From: Bifidobacteriaceae bacterium
GTDB lineage: Bacteria; Actinomycetota; Actinomycetes; Actinomycetales; WQXJ01
Assembly: GCA_031270825.1 (NCBI GenBank)
Contig: JAISXH010000026.1
Span: forward strand, 1-64,000
Direction: 5' to 3'
DNA length: 64,000 nucleotides
The notes beneath the pieces were generated by a model. The model was not told where the DNA came from. It made no database searches and saw only the letters and a list, made by a program, of their open reading frames with translations. This document shows, one piece after another, positions 41,978-51,516 of the stretch. The number at the start of each line of letters is the position of its first letter. Within the stretch, counting starts at the first letter, position 1. A program made the translations under genes and the position numbers.

Positions 41978-43060
41978 TCAACTGGCCACCCGCACGCAGA
42001 GCGCCAGGTGCTCCACCCAAGCATGCATGCCGGCGGCCCGGCCGACCAACTCGCCGTCGATCTGAATCAACTGCTCGGTCTCGCAGGCGACTCGGAACGA
42101 CTGCGCTTGGCGGTAGATCATGCGGCCGGAGGCCCAGGCGGGGGTGAATCGGATGCCGACCGAGTGCAACACCACCTGGAAAGCCAGCGCCGCCCAGCCG
42201 ACCAGGCCATGACGGGTCTCGACCATAGCCAGATCGAGTTTGCCGTCCGCCAAATCCGCATCCGGGACCAGATTGAGGCGGGCCGGCAACAGGCCGCAAT
42301 TGCCAAACATGACTGAGCGGGCCAGGACCGCTTTGACGCCGTGGTCGCCGTGGAACCGCACCCGCACCGGCTTGTCGGCCAGGTGGTTGAAGCCGGAAAT
42401 GAAGTAGGCCGGCCAGCCAAGGCGGCGTTTCAGGGCGGAATCCGCCCCTGAGACCATGGCGGCGTCGAAGCCGAGACCGGAAATCACCAGGAAGGTCTCA
42501 TGGTCCACCACCATCTCGCCTTGCGCCGTCCAAGCGGACAAGCGCCCCACATCGATCAGGCGGCGGTTCCCCGTCAGAGCGACTTCCAAAGCCTCGCGAT
42601 TGGACACCAGCGGCAGTTTGAGGTTGCGCGCCAACAGATTCGCGGTGCCCAACGGCACAATGCCCATCGGGACGCCGGTTCCGCTGAGCCCCTCGGCCAC
42701 AGCTCTGACTGTGCCATCCCCGCCGGCGGCCACCACAGTGCGCACCCCCGGCTCCATGGCGGCTCTGGCGGCCTGCGCGCCGCCCGGCGATTCGATGGTT
42801 GTCTCCAGCCACAGCGGGGCGCCCAGCCCTAGCTCGTCGCACATGGCGTGGGCTGCGCGTTTGAAATCGGCGTAGCCGTTCTTCGACGGATTGGCGACAA
42901 CGGCGACGCGGTCGATCTGGCCGCTGTCGCGCCGCAGTTGCGCGGTTCGCGCGAGCGTCCGCTGGGTCCGGCGCAACCGCATGAAGGCCGCCAACGCCGC
43001 CGTGCCGCCCGCCAGACCGGCCAGGCCGCCCAGAATGGCCAGCCATTCATACCAAGCCAT
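41978..43060 (-). CDS. Diacylglycerol kinase-family lipid kinase
   Basis: 360 residues from the ATG at 43060. A short N-terminal membrane helix (LAILGGLAGLAGGTAALAAF) precedes the catalytic domain: VAVVANPSKNGYADFKRAA, the nucleotide loop VVAAGGDGTVRAVAEGL and MGIVPLGTANLLARNL, then ISGLGFDAAMV and the late IDGELVG. The family includes DgkB, ceramide and YegS-type kinases; the lipid substrate is not known. A longer frame upstream is ignored since it runs into the repeat region. Confidence 0.85.
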   Translation of the reverse strand: MAWYEWLAILGGLAGLAGGTAALAAFMRLRRTQRTLARTAQLRRDSGQIDRVAVVANPSKNGYADFKRAAHAMCDELGLGAPLWLETTIESPGGAQAARAAMEPGVRTVVAAGGDGTVRAVAEGLSGTGVPMGIVPLGTANLLARNLKLPLVSNREALEVALTGNRRLIDVGRLSAWTAQGEMVVDHETFLVISGLGFDAAMVSGADSALKRRLGWPAYFISGFNHLADKPVRVRFHGDHGVKAVLARSVMFGNCGLLPARLNLVPDADLADGKLDLAMVETRHGLVGWAALAFQVVLHSVGIRFTPAWASGRMIYRQAQSFRVACETEQLIQIDGELVGRAAGMHAWVEHLALCVRVAS

Positions 43061-43200
43061 TACCCAATTGTGCCGCCCCGCCCGTGCCCCGTCACATTTC
43101 TGGCTCGCCGGCCCGCCGCCGTGAACCGCCAAGTGCCTCGCCACCACGCGCCATCGCGCGCCGCCACGAACCGTTCCGAGCAGCCGCCAACTGCCACGAA

Positions 43201-43332
43201 CCGCCGTCAGCACGATGCCGACCGGTCACCCAAGCGGGCCGCCTCCGCCCCGAGCACGCCGTCCCGCCGCCGTCAGCACGATGCCGACCGGTCGCCCAAG
43301 CGGGCCGCCTCCGCCCCGAGCACGTCGTCCCG
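43201..43332 (+). repeat. 66-bp tandem duplication before serS
   Basis: Two copies (43201-43266, 43267-43332) differ at only a few bases, e.g. GTCACCC versus GTCGCCC. Being a multiple of three, they keep open a long frame ahead of serS, but the true start lies after them. Confidence 0.8.
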
Positions 43333-43361
43333 CCGCCGAAGCAAACGGTAGGCTCGACCGA

Positions 43362-44645
43362 GTGATTGACCTCAAAGCCCTGCGCCAAGACCCCGACGCG
43401 GCCAGGACGTCGCAGCGCGCTCGGGGCGGCGACCCGGCTCTGGTCGACGCCATCCTGGCGGCAGATAGCCTCCATCGCGACGCGCTGGTCCGATTCGAGA
43501 CCGCCCGCGCCGAACAAAAGGCTCTGGGCAAGCTGGTCGCCAAAGCCTCCGGCGAGGACAAGCGTGCCATGGTCGCCCAGGCACAGTCGATGGCCGCCCA
43601 GGTCAAGCAGGCGAGCGCGGACTTGGAGGCGGCGGCGGCGAATCTGGACGCCACAGTTGAGGCCCTGCCGAACCTGATTGAGGCGGGCGCGCCCGCCGGC
43701 GGCGAAGACAAGTACGTGGTCCTGGGCCAGTCAGGCCAGGCGCCCGACTTCCGCCAGGCGGGATTCGAGCCTAAACCTCACGACGAATTGGGCGAACACC
43801 TGGGGATCATCGACACGGTCCGGGGCGCCAAAGTGTCGGGATCGCGCTTCTACTACCTCAAGGGCGCCGGCGCCCGCCTCGAGCTGGCCCTCCTTGGCCA
43901 CGCCATGGACCTCGCCACCGAGCTGGGCTTCACGCCCATGATCACACCCACGCTGGTCCGCCCGGAGGTGATGGAGGGTACCGGCTTCTTAGGCGAGCAC
44001 GCCGACGAGGTCTACTTCCTGCCCGCCGACGATCTCTATCTGACCGGCACCTCGGAGGTGGCGCTGGCCGGCTACCACAAGGATGAGATCCTGGACCTCA
44101 GCCAGGGCCCGCTGCGCTACGCCGGATGGTCGGCCTGCTACCGCCGCGAAGCGGGCTCCTACGGCAAAGACACCAAGGGGATCTTCCGGGTCCACCAGTT
44201 CCACAAGGTCGAGCTGTTCGCGTACACCCATGAGCAAGACGCCCACGCCGAGCATGAGCGTTTGCTCCAACTCGAGGAGCGGATGCTGTCCGATGCCGCC
44301 ATCCCCTATCGCGTGATCGACGTCCCGGCTGGCGATTTGGGCACGTCTGCGGCCCGCAAGTTCGATTGCGAGGCTTGGATCCCAAGCCAAGGCCGGTTCC
44401 GCGAGATGACGTCAACCTCGAATTGCACCACTTTCCAGGCCCGGCGCTTGAATATCCGCGAGCGCGCCGAAGACGGCGCCACCAGGCCGGTGGCCACCCT
44501 GAACGGCACTTTCGCCACCACCCGGTGGCTGGTGGCGATCCTCGAGAACCATCAGCAAGCCGACGGCTCGGTGGTGATCCCGGAGAAGCTGCGCCCGCAG
44601 ATGGGCGGCTTGAGCGTGATCGAACCCGGAGGTTCGGTCGCTTGA
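43362..44645 (+). CDS. serS: Serine--tRNA ligase
   Basis: 427 residues from GTG 43362. The N-terminal coiled-coil arm ([18 protein letters not shown], through helices to NLIEAG) is followed by the class II catalytic core: motif 2 at [21 protein letters not shown] and motif 3 at [18 protein letters not shown], plus [15 protein letters not shown]. Charges tRNA-Ser with serine. An upstream continuation of the frame comes from the 66-bp repeats and is not protein-like. The TGA overlaps the next start. Confidence 0.95.
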   Translation: MIDLKALRQDPDAARTSQRARGGDPALVDAILAADSLHRDALVRFETARAEQKALGKLVAKASGEDKRAMVAQAQSMAAQVKQASADLEAAAANLDATVEALPNLIEAGAPAGGEDKYVVLGQSGQAPDFRQAGFEPKPHDELGEHLGIIDTVRGAKVSGSRFYYLKGAGARLELALLGHAMDLATELGFTPMITPTLVRPEVMEGTGFLGEHADEVYFLPADDLYLTGTSEVALAGYHKDEILDLSQGPLRYAGWSACYRREAGSYGKDTKGIFRVHQFHKVELFAYTHEQDAHAEHERLLQLEERMLSDAAIPYRVIDVPAGDLGTSAARKFDCEAWIPSQGRFREMTSTSNCTTFQARRLNIRERAEDGATRPVATLNGTFATTRWLVAILENHQQADGSVVIPEKLRPQMGGLSVIEPGGSVA

Positions 44646-45460
44646 GCATCCTCACCCGGACGGTCGCGCCACAAGTCCTGCTCGCTGTCGACATCGACGG
44701 CACCTTGCTGACCTGGGACGGCGAACTCTTCGACTCCGCCGAGCGAGCGATCAAACGGGTTTTGGCGGCGCCCGAGATCGAACTGGTCCTGGCCACCGGC
44801 CGTGCCGTCCATTCCACCGTCGGGGTGGCCCGGCGCCTCGGGATCAGACACGGATTGGCCGTCTGCTGCAACGGCTCGGCCACCATCCGCCTCGATCCCG
44901 ATCTGCCCGGCGGCTGGGAACTGATCGATGTCGTCACCTTTGACGCCGCCCCGGCCATCGCCTCGATCCGCCGCCGTCTACCGGATGCGCGTTTGGCGGT
45001 GGAGGACCTGGGATACGGATTCAAGGTCACAGCCCACTTCCCCTCCGGGGAATTGGACGGCGAAGTCCGCGTCGTCAGCGACGAAGAACTCGGCCGCGAC
45101 CCGGCCACCCGCGTGATCTTGCGGGACACCGACCTCACCCTCGACGAACTGCACGCGGTGGTCGAAGAGACCAAGCTGCCAGACGTGGCCTACGCGGTCG
45201 GCTGGACCGGCTGGGTCGATCTCAACCCGCCGGGAGTCTCCAAAGCCTCGGCTCTGGAGGCGATCAGACGCCAACTGGGCGTCGAATCCCACCTGACGGT
45301 CGCTGTCGGCGATGGCGGCAACGACATCACTATGCTCGAATGGGCCGGTCGGGGAGTGGCCATGGGAGGCTCGCGGCAGGATGTGGTGGCGGCGGCCGAC
45401 GAGGAAACAGGCCCGATCGACCAAGAGGGGCTGGCGAGCGTTATCAACTCGCTGTTCTGA
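44642..45460 (+). CDS. Cof-type HAD hydrolase
   Basis: 272 residues from a TTG that overlaps the serS stop (TTGA). Motif [17 protein letters not shown] carries the nucleophile aspartate, [11 protein letters not shown] is motif II, and [17 protein letters not shown] is motif IV; K at SKASAL is motif III. A C2B-type cap lies between. Such enzymes dephosphorylate small metabolites; substrate is unknown. Coupling to serS is conserved in actinobacteria. Confidence 0.9.
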   Translation: MSILTRTVAPQVLLAVDIDGTLLTWDGELFDSAERAIKRVLAAPEIELVLATGRAVHSTVGVARRLGIRHGLAVCCNGSATIRLDPDLPGGWELIDVVTFDAAPAIASIRRRLPDARLAVEDLGYGFKVTAHFPSGELDGEVRVVSDEELGRDPATRVILRDTDLTLDELHAVVEETKLPDVAYAVGWTGWVDLNPPGVSKASALEAIRRQLGVESHLTVAVGDGGNDITMLEWAGRGVAMGGSRQDVVAAADEETGPIDQEGLASVINSLF

Positions 45461-45483
45461 CACCACGACTGGATAGGAGACCC

Positions 45484-46326
45484 ATGCGCCTGGCGACCCT
45501 GCGAACCGGACCGCAGCACCAGCGGACCGTCGCGGCCCGAATCGAAGGTGATGAGGCCGTCATCTTGGAAGCGTTCGCCGATGTCGGCGCCGTGCTGGCG
45601 GCCGAGGCTCTTCAGTCCGCGCGGTCCGTTGACGGACCCCGCGCCAAGTTGGACCAAGCCCACTTCGCCCCGGTTGTGACCCGGCCCGGCAAGATCTTGT
45701 GCGTCGGCATGAACTATCGCGCCCACGTGGTTGAGATGGGCCGCGCCGCGCCTCCCCATCCGGCGCTGTTCGCCAAATGGAAGGAGTCGCTGATCGGGGC
45801 GGGCGAGGCGATCCAGTTGCCGCCCGAATCGAGACAGGTCGACTGGGAAGGCGAACTGGCCGTCATAGTGGGCAAACGCCTGCGGCGAGCCGATTTGCTC
45901 GAAGCGGCCGAAGGGATCGGCGGATACACCCTGATGTGCGACACGTCGATGCGTGATTGGCAATACCGAAGCTCCCAATGGATGCAAGGCAAGACCTGGG
46001 AGAAGTCAACGCCGCTGGGTCCGTGGATGGCGACGCCGGACGAACTCGCCGATGACGCGGAGCTGACCACCGCAGTGGACGGCCAGGAAGTCCAGCGGGG
46101 GCGGATCGCGGACCAGGTCATCAGCCCGGCGGGACTGATTTCCTACGTTTCGACTTTCATCACACTCGAGCCGGGAGACGTGATAGCGACGGGAACGCCG
46201 GGTGGCGTGGGGCACGCCAGGCGGCCGCCGGTCTATCTCAAACCGGGCCAAGAAATCGAAATCGAGGTGACCGGAATAGGCCGGTTAAGTTCTAATGTCG
46301 CCAACGAGGCGGTTCCTGGGCCATGA
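45484..46326 (+). CDS. Fumarylacetoacetate hydrolase family protein
   Basis: 280 residues. The C-terminal FAH domain includes KILCVGMNYRAHVVEMG, the metal ligands in VDWEGELAVIVGKR and SMRDWQYRSSQW, and GDVIATGTPGGVG. Family members hydrolyse or decarboxylate 2-oxo acids, often of aromatic catabolism. The substrate here cannot be named. A strong ribosome-binding site (AGGAG) lies before the ATG, 23 bases after the HAD gene. Confidence 0.9.
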   Translation: MRLATLRTGPQHQRTVAARIEGDEAVILEAFADVGAVLAAEALQSARSVDGPRAKLDQAHFAPVVTRPGKILCVGMNYRAHVVEMGRAAPPHPALFAKWKESLIGAGEAIQLPPESRQVDWEGELAVIVGKRLRRADLLEAAEGIGGYTLMCDTSMRDWQYRSSQWMQGKTWEKSTPLGPWMATPDELADDAELTTAVDGQEVQRGRIADQVISPAGLISYVSTFITLEPGDVIATGTPGGVGHARRPPVYLKPGQEIEIEVTGIGRLSSNVANEAVPGP

Positions 46327-46333
46327 TTGACGG

Positions 46334-47617
46334 ATGGTCCAGTTAGGGTTGGGTCAAGTGGACGCGGACGCCCCAGCACTTGACCAGGGCTTGTCTGCCG
46401 CCGCGCTAACGCGCGTCGCGGTGGACAGTCCCGACCTCCAGGTGCGCGTTGCTTGGCATCGCAACGTCGATCGCCCGTTGCTCGAATGGCTGCGCGACAA
46501 CGGCGAGCCGCCGGCAGCGCGGGTGGCACGAGTGCGCTTGGCGGCGCGCGCCATCAACGCCGCCCGCGACGCGGAAGAGGCCGCTCAGGCGGATAGCTCA
46601 GCGGACAAGACCACAACCGCCGCAGTTGAGAACCGTTCAGCCGGGCAGGGTCCGGCCGTCAGCGTTTCGCTTGGCGACGCCGACGCGACGCCGGCATCGG
46701 GCATCGACGTGACGCCCGTGCCCGATGCCGCCCCGACCGTCTCCGCCGAACCCGACCTCCCAGCCCCGCCGGTGGGGGGGACCAGCTCTATCCGGTCCGT
46801 CCTCAGCGGCGAGCCGCTACCCCGCCGGCCGAAGACGGCCCCGCTGCTGACAGCGGTCCACCGACCGCTGGCGTCACGTATCCCCAGGGCGGTGGCAGGG
46901 GGCCATCGGCCCGCCACCGCGCCTCCGGCCGCAGTTGCGATCAAACGCGAGAAGGCCGCCGAGGAGCTCGCGCCGGCCCCGGCCAAGAAGCCGCGCCCAT
47001 TACCGACACAGGGCGAAGCAACAAGCGTCGCCGTTTCCCCTCCGGCGCACTCCCCCCGGCACGCCGCCGAGCCAAGCCCCGAAGTTCTCCCGATTGACCC
47101 GATCATTCACCCCGCCCAGCCGTTGGTCCAACCGGGAGTAGACCCGCTGCTGGGCGATCCGCGCACGCCATGGCCGCCCGCCTCTCTAATCGAACCAACC
47201 GAGGACGCCCCGGCCGCCCGAATCGGGATCACCAGACTTACGACTGCGGAGCCCGCCACTGTCAAACCCACGACTGCGAAACCCGCGACCGCCAAACCCG
47301 CGACTGCGAAACCGGCTGGCGCCAAACCCGCGACCGCGAGGCCTGCCGGCGCTAAGCCTGCCGGCGCCAGGCCTGCTGGTGGCGGAGCGCGGGAACGAAG
47401 CGGCGACCGCACGGCATCGGCCCAGAACCAGGCGCCACGGCCCACGCCGCCGCGCTTCGGACCTGGGCTGATGGCCCTGGTGATCCTGGCGGTGGCACTA
47501 CTCGTGGCCTGTGTCGTGGTGGGCGCGCTGATGGTGGGCGGCGTCATCGAAACCGCCGCCGGGGCCACCGACACCGCCGCAGCCGGACCGGGTTGGCTCG
47601 ACGGTTGGCGCCGATAA
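46334..47617 (+). CDS. Pro/Ala-rich single-pass membrane protein
   Basis: 427 residues. Residues 15-60 (LSAAALTRVAVDSPDLQVRVA and HRNVDRPLLEWLRDNG) resemble the variant leucine-rich repeat-like modules of actinobacterial proteins. The middle is long and disordered, Pro/Ala/Thr-rich, with KPATA/KPAGA repeats around residue 320-345. One transmembrane helix lies near residues 383-405, then a short tail. Function unknown. It follows the FAH gene by seven bases and precedes hairpin repeat copy 2. Confidence 0.55.
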   Translation: MVQLGLGQVDADAPALDQGLSAAALTRVAVDSPDLQVRVAWHRNVDRPLLEWLRDNGEPPAARVARVRLAARAINAARDAEEAAQADSSADKTTTAAVENRSAGQGPAVSVSLGDADATPASGIDVTPVPDAAPTVSAEPDLPAPPVGGTSSIRSVLSGEPLPRRPKTAPLLTAVHRPLASRIPRAVAGGHRPATAPPAAVAIKREKAAEELAPAPAKKPRPLPTQGEATSVAVSPPAHSPRHAAEPSPEVLPIDPIIHPAQPLVQPGVDPLLGDPRTPWPPASLIEPTEDAPAARIGITRLTTAEPATVKPTTAKPATAKPATAKPAGAKPATARPAGAKPAGARPAGGGARERSGDRTASAQNQAPRPTPPRFGPGLMALVILAVALLVACVVVGALMVGGVIETAAGATDTAAAGPGWLDGWRR

Positions 47618-47639
47618 CGCCGTGGCCTTATCAGCAAGC

Positions 47640-47795
47640 CGGTGGATAAACCGGTTTCCTAGGCCGAAGCAGCCTTTTCCTTCCGCGTTTCCGCTGGTCA
47701 GCGTTCCGCTGCTGCGCGTCAACACGGTCGGAGCGTGGTTGTTCACCACGCTCCTAGCCGGTGAATGAACCGGCTTCCCGGGGCCGAGGCGGCAC
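47640..47795 (+). repeat. Interspersed hairpin repeat, copy 2, plus a partial unit
   Basis: ACCGGTTTCCTAGGCCGAAG onward, with the same TTCCGCGTTTCCGCTGGTCA block and hairpin GGAGCGTGGT-TGTTC-ACCACGCTCC (47730-47754). A second partial unit (GAACCGGCTTCCCGGGGCCGAG) follows at about 47767. It lies between the convergent Pro/Ala-rich and SRAP genes. Confidence 0.85.
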
Positions 47796-47809
47796 CTACT
47801 GCCGAGCCC

Positions 47810-48634
47810 TCAGATCAGGAGGTCCGCGACCGGCTCGATCAGTCCGGGACCGTTGTTTCTGACCGAGCCCACGGCACGGCCCACTTCGCGGGGGATCAGT
47901 TCCGGGTCGGGGATCGCCTCTATTAGAGCGCCCACCGCCGCAGGCGTGTTCAAATCGGGGCTCAACCACGGCTCCCACAGCTCTCCAGGCACCACCAGCG
48001 GCATCCGATCATGGATGTCGCCTAGCGAGTCGGTCGCCGCTCGGGTCACAATTGTGAATGTGACCAGCGGGGCCGCGCGGGCGCTTGGGTCATCCTGGTC
48101 GACATCTGGTTGAGGCGGCGGGCGCCACCACTCGTAGAGCCCGGCCATGGCGATCAAGCCCTCATCCTCGGGGTGGAGAAAGAACGGCCGCTTCGCGCCC
48201 CGCACGCCCGCCTGCCACTCGAAGTACCCGGCCGCCGGGATCAGGGCCCGCCGCGCCTTGGCCGCGGCGCGGAAGGCCGGTTTGACGGTGATGGTCTCAC
48301 TACGCGCGTTGATCAGCCTGGCCCCGATCGACCGGTCCTTGGCCCAGGAGGGCACCAGCCCCCAACGGGCGGCGCGGACCTCACGCGGACGGGAGGGCTG
48401 GACGAGGGCCCCGGCGGCATCACTTGTGGCGGTCCCGATCTGATCGTCGAGGCCGCGCGGTTCATCCCCACTGTGCCCACTGGCGCGGGCGGACGGGGTC
48501 AACTCGCGGATCAGCGGCGCCTGGTTGGTCGGCGCCACGTTCCAAGACGGCCCCGGCAACTCAGTTATCTGATCGGCGTTGAACACACCCGCCAACTCAG
48601 CCGGGTCGAAATAGCTCACGAACCTGCCGCACAT
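47810..48634 (-). CDS. SOS response-associated peptidase (SRAP/YedK)
   Basis: 274 residues from ATG 48634. The signature MCGRFVS puts the catalytic Cys at position 2 after Met removal. NVAPTNQAPLIRE, RAARWGLVPSWAK, INARSETI, FRAAAKARRALIPAAGYFEW (active Glu) and HDRMPLVV are all in place. It crosslinks abasic sites in single-stranded DNA and releases them, protecting forks. A longer upstream frame overlaps tRNA-Gly and is rejected. Confidence 0.9.
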   Translation of the reverse strand: MCGRFVSYFDPAELAGVFNADQITELPGPSWNVAPTNQAPLIRELTPSARASGHSGDEPRGLDDQIGTATSDAAGALVQPSRPREVRAARWGLVPSWAKDRSIGARLINARSETITVKPAFRAAAKARRALIPAAGYFEWQAGVRGAKRPFFLHPEDEGLIAMAGLYEWWRPPPQPDVDQDDPSARAAPLVTFTIVTRAATDSLGDIHDRMPLVVPGELWEPWLSPDLNTPAAVGALIEAIPDPELIPREVGRAVGSVRNNGPGLIEPVADLLI

Positions 48635-48706
48635 GCTCCCCAGGCTAGCGACAACCAGCCCTGGAGGAGGCGTTGGCGCCGGTGTTGTCTTGTGCCCGGG
48701 CGCAAA

Positions 48707-48780
48707 TGGAGCGGGCGACGGGAATCGAACCCGCACTGGCAGCTTGGGAAGCTGCTGTTCTGCCATTGAACTACGCCCGC
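48707..48780 (-). tRNA. tRNA-Gly (anticodon CCC)
   Basis: From 48780 on the minus strand: acceptor GCGGGCG pairs with CGCCCGC, D arm GTTCAATGGCAGAAC, anticodon stem-loop GCAGC-TTCCCAA-GCTGC with anticodon CCC, T arm GGTTCGATTCC, discriminator T and encoded CCA. Confidence 0.93.
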
Positions 48781-48844
48781 ACAGCCCTACGTGCATACCC
48801 AATCCACCGACCTGGGGCGGAAACCCCTTCTTCTAATCGGAAGT

Positions 48845-49080
48845 GCAACACCCTTCCTAGGATGAGGACTGTCAAAGGTTCTCTACTGGGAAGGGTGCTG
48901 CTGTGGGCCAACGTTACCGTCATTTGTGCGCTGAGGAGCGGACGGCCATTGAGAAGATGGGATCCGAGGGGAGATCGACGCCGGATCAGCGGCTCGGCCC
49001 CAGGTCTGGGCCCGCCGGGCAAACCGGCGCAAGAATCGCCGCTTTGTCCGCGAGACCGTGCCAATGCCAGGATGGGTACG
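48845..49080 (+). mobile_element. IS30-type transposase relic
   Basis: A frame starting GTG at 48903 reads GQRYRHLCAEERTAIEKM, matching the N-terminal end of IS30 transposases (YRHLSxEER). It decays afterwards; RRNRRFVRETVPM in another frame may be a further fragment. A 13-base inverted repeat (GCAACACCCTTCC at 48844-48856, GGAAGGGTGCTGC at 48890-48902) flanks its start. It lies between tRNA-Gly and the nickel permease. Confidence 0.55.
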
Positions 49081-49139
49081 ATCCCTTATGGAGACGGTGC
49101 CATGGCGGCCCCGACCGACGACCCGCGCTAGGAGTGACA

Positions 49140-50144
49140 ATGCATGTGCCAGATCATTTCTTGAATGACCCAACTTCTGCTGTGACCGGCGCCCTGGCCG
49201 TGAGCGCGCTCGCCTTGGCGGTACGCCAATCGCGACGGCAAACACGGACCTGGGACGAACCAGCCAGTTCCGGCGAGGCGAGCAAGACTTCTGCCCTGAT
49301 GTCGCTGGGGGACCGCAGCGGGGCGCCCGCGTTCGCGGCCACCACGGCATTGGTGTTCGGCCTCCAGATGCTCAATTACCCAGTCGCCTCCGGGACCAGC
49401 GGGCACCTGCTCGGCGGCGCCCTGGCGGCCGCGCTGCTGGGACCGGCGCGTGGCATTCTGGCGGTCAGCACGGTATTGGTGGTGCAGGCTTTGGCCTTCG
49501 CCGATGGCGGTCTGAGCGCGCTTGGGACCAACATCCTACTGATGGCGGTGGTGGCAACGCTGACGGGCTGGGCCGTGGAACGGGCACGGCCGCGCGGCGC
49601 GGTCGGCATCGGCGCCGTGGCCGCGCTGGGAGGCGCGGTCTCCGTGCCGGTGACGGCTGGGGCGTTCACCTTGCTCTACGCGCTCAGCGGGACCATGCCG
49701 GTGGCGTTCGGGGCCTTGGCCGGGTCGATGCTCGGGGTGCACGCGCTCATCGGCCTGGGCGAGGGCCTGATCACCGGCCTGGTGGTCGGCCTGGTGGCCG
49801 CCTGGGCGCCCGGCTTCGCGGCCATCGACGTGCGTCAGCGCACCGGGCGGCCGGCCGTGTTCGCGCTCGGGGGGATGGCCGTGGTGGCCGCCGCGCTGCT
49901 GTCGCCGCTGGCGTCCTCGGCGCCTGACGGGTTGGAGTACGCGGCGACGGCGGTCGGATTCGCCGATGCCGCCCGGGCGCATTCATTCGATGCCAGCGCC
50001 CTGGCCGATTATGGCTCCGCCACCGGTCTGAGCGTCGGTCTGGTCGGCTTGATCGGCCTGGCCACCTGCGCGATATTGGCATTCGCGGCGGCGCCGCTGC
50101 TGCGCGTTCGCCGGCTGCCGACGGCGCTGGAAGCGCCCGCCTGA
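49140..50144 (+). CDS. nikM: NikM/CbiM-type nickel/cobalt ECF permease with fused NikN-like domain
   Basis: 334 residues. The start MHVPDHFL puts the conserved metal-ligand histidine at position 2. SGHLLGGALAAALLGPARG, VVQALAFADGGLSALGTNIL and the six to seven hydrophobic helices are the CbiM/NikM S-component. The C-terminus has SAPDGLE, the PDGLE mark of the fused NikN domain. It imports Ni or Co; the [NiFe] hydrogenase and nickel-insertion genes nearby point to nickel. TAGGAG precedes the ATG. The energising ATPase and T subunit are not in the window. Confidence 0.85.
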   Translation: MHVPDHFLNDPTSAVTGALAVSALALAVRQSRRQTRTWDEPASSGEASKTSALMSLGDRSGAPAFAATTALVFGLQMLNYPVASGTSGHLLGGALAAALLGPARGILAVSTVLVVQALAFADGGLSALGTNILLMAVVATLTGWAVERARPRGAVGIGAVAALGGAVSVPVTAGAFTLLYALSGTMPVAFGALAGSMLGVHALIGLGEGLITGLVVGLVAAWAPGFAAIDVRQRTGRPAVFALGGMAVVAAALLSPLASSAPDGLEYAATAVGFADAARAHSFDASALADYGSATGLSVGLVGLIGLATCAILAFAAAPLLRVRRLPTALEAPA

Positions 50145-50268
50145 GTGGTCGACACTTCGCACAGATGCGGGACAAAGGTCCGGATGCCGGGCATATTTGT
50201 GTAGAATCTGCGTGGGCGCAGCAAGGGAGCCGTTCTAACGATCACGGCCTTGTGTTGTGGTCGTGGCC

Positions 50269-51513
50269 ATGATTCCCCGAGACCCAGTGAGAGGCGATGG
50301 CGTGGCGTACAAACTGGATGGATGGCAAGACCCGACTTTGGGCGAAAACCTCGCCCGCGCTGGAGTCTCAAGGCGTGATTTCCTAGCCTATTGCGGCGTC
50401 TTGGCCGGGATCTTCGCGCTGGGGGCGGGCGCCAAGCCGGCCAGCGCCGCGCAGGTGGCTGAGGCTCTCGCGGCGGTCCGCAAACCGAACGTGGTCTGGC
50501 TGCAATTGCAGGAGTGCACCGGCTGCATGGAGTCGACCCTGCGGTCAGGCGGCACCACAGTCGAAGAAGTGGTGCTGAACCTGCTGTCGGTCAACTACAA
50601 CGAACTGGTCATGGCGGCCGCCGGCGACGCCGCCAACAAAGCCTTGGCGGACACCAACGCCGAGGACCACATCTTGGTGGTGAACGGCTCCATCCCGACC
50701 AAAGACGGCGGGATCTATTGCACCATTGGCGGAGAGTCCGCCGAAGAGGTCCTGCGCAAGTCCGCCGAGAAAGCCACCGCCATCCTGGCCGTGGGCGCCT
50801 GCGCGGTCTGGGGTTCGGTGCAGGCCGCACGGCCCAATCCCACCGGAGCCGTTGGCGTGGATCAGATCATCCGCGACAAGCCAGTCATCAACGTGGCCGG
50901 ATGCCCGCCGATCGGCGAGGTCATCACCGCCACCGTCTCCTACATCCTGACTCACGACGCGCTGCCGAAGACGGACGCCGAAGGGCGGCCGTTGTTCGCC
51001 TACGAGCAGCGCATCCACGATTCGTGCCCGCGCCGGGCCCACTACGACGCCGGCCAGTATGTGCGTTCGTTCGACGACGATGGCGCCCGCGCCGGCTGGT
51101 GCCTCTATGAAGTGGGGTGCAAGGGTCCGTCCACCTTCAGCCCCTGCCCCATCTTCCAGTGGAACCTGCACACCAGTTGGCCCATTGGCGCCGGCCACCC
51201 CTGTATCGGCTGCACCGAAAAGGACTTCTTCGACCGGTTCACGCCCTTCTACCAGGTCCTGCCGGATGTCAGAGGCCTGGGAGTGGAGTCGACCGCGACC
51301 AAGATCGGCTGGGGTCTGGTCGGCGCCACAGTCGCCGGGGTTGGCGTCCATGCCGGGCTGACCGCAGTTAGGCGCTCGACCAGTCGCAAGGCCAACGCCG
51401 CGGTGCCGCTGGCCGCCTTCGGCGACGAACCGGCCGGAGGCGCAGACGGCTGTTGTGGCGGCAAAAGCAAAGACGGCGATGGCGGCTGCGGTTGCTCTGG
51501 AGAGGGGCGATAG
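50269..51513 (+). CDS. hyaA: [NiFe] hydrogenase small subunit, Tat-exported
   Basis: About 414 residues. A twin-arginine signal (SRRDFLAYCG, then a hydrophobic run to PASAA) sends the folded pair outward. Fe-S ligands follow: proximal ECTGCMES and VGACAVWGS with NVAGCPPIGE; distal and medial HDSCPRRAHY, CLYEVGCKG, CPIFQWN and HPCIGCTEKDFFDRFTPFY, typical of group 1 uptake enzymes. A C-terminal helix anchors it, then a tail with CCGG and CGCSG. Start is ATG 50269; GTG 50302 with AGAGGCG upstream is equally plausible. Confidence 0.9.
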   Translation: MIPRDPVRGDGVAYKLDGWQDPTLGENLARAGVSRRDFLAYCGVLAGIFALGAGAKPASAAQVAEALAAVRKPNVVWLQLQECTGCMESTLRSGGTTVEEVVLNLLSVNYNELVMAAAGDAANKALADTNAEDHILVVNGSIPTKDGGIYCTIGGESAEEVLRKSAEKATAILAVGACAVWGSVQAARPNPTGAVGVDQIIRDKPVINVAGCPPIGEVITATVSYILTHDALPKTDAEGRPLFAYEQRIHDSCPRRAHYDAGQYVRSFDDDGARAGWCLYEVGCKGPSTFSPCPIFQWNLHTSWPIGAGHPCIGCTEKDFFDRFTPFYQVLPDVRGLGVESTATKIGWGLVGATVAGVGVHAGLTAVRRSTSRKANAAVPLAAFGDEPAGGADGCCGGKSKDGDGGCGCSGEGR

Positions 51514-51516
51514 ACC

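Noticed and set aside
49030..49139. Possible nickel/cobalt riboswitch before nikM
   Set aside because: No conserved helical junction could be found by eye; the region is partly IS30 relic.
50144..50268. Promoter TAGAAT at about 50203 for the hydrogenase
   Set aside because: A -10-like hexamer is present but no convincing -35; not reported as a feature.
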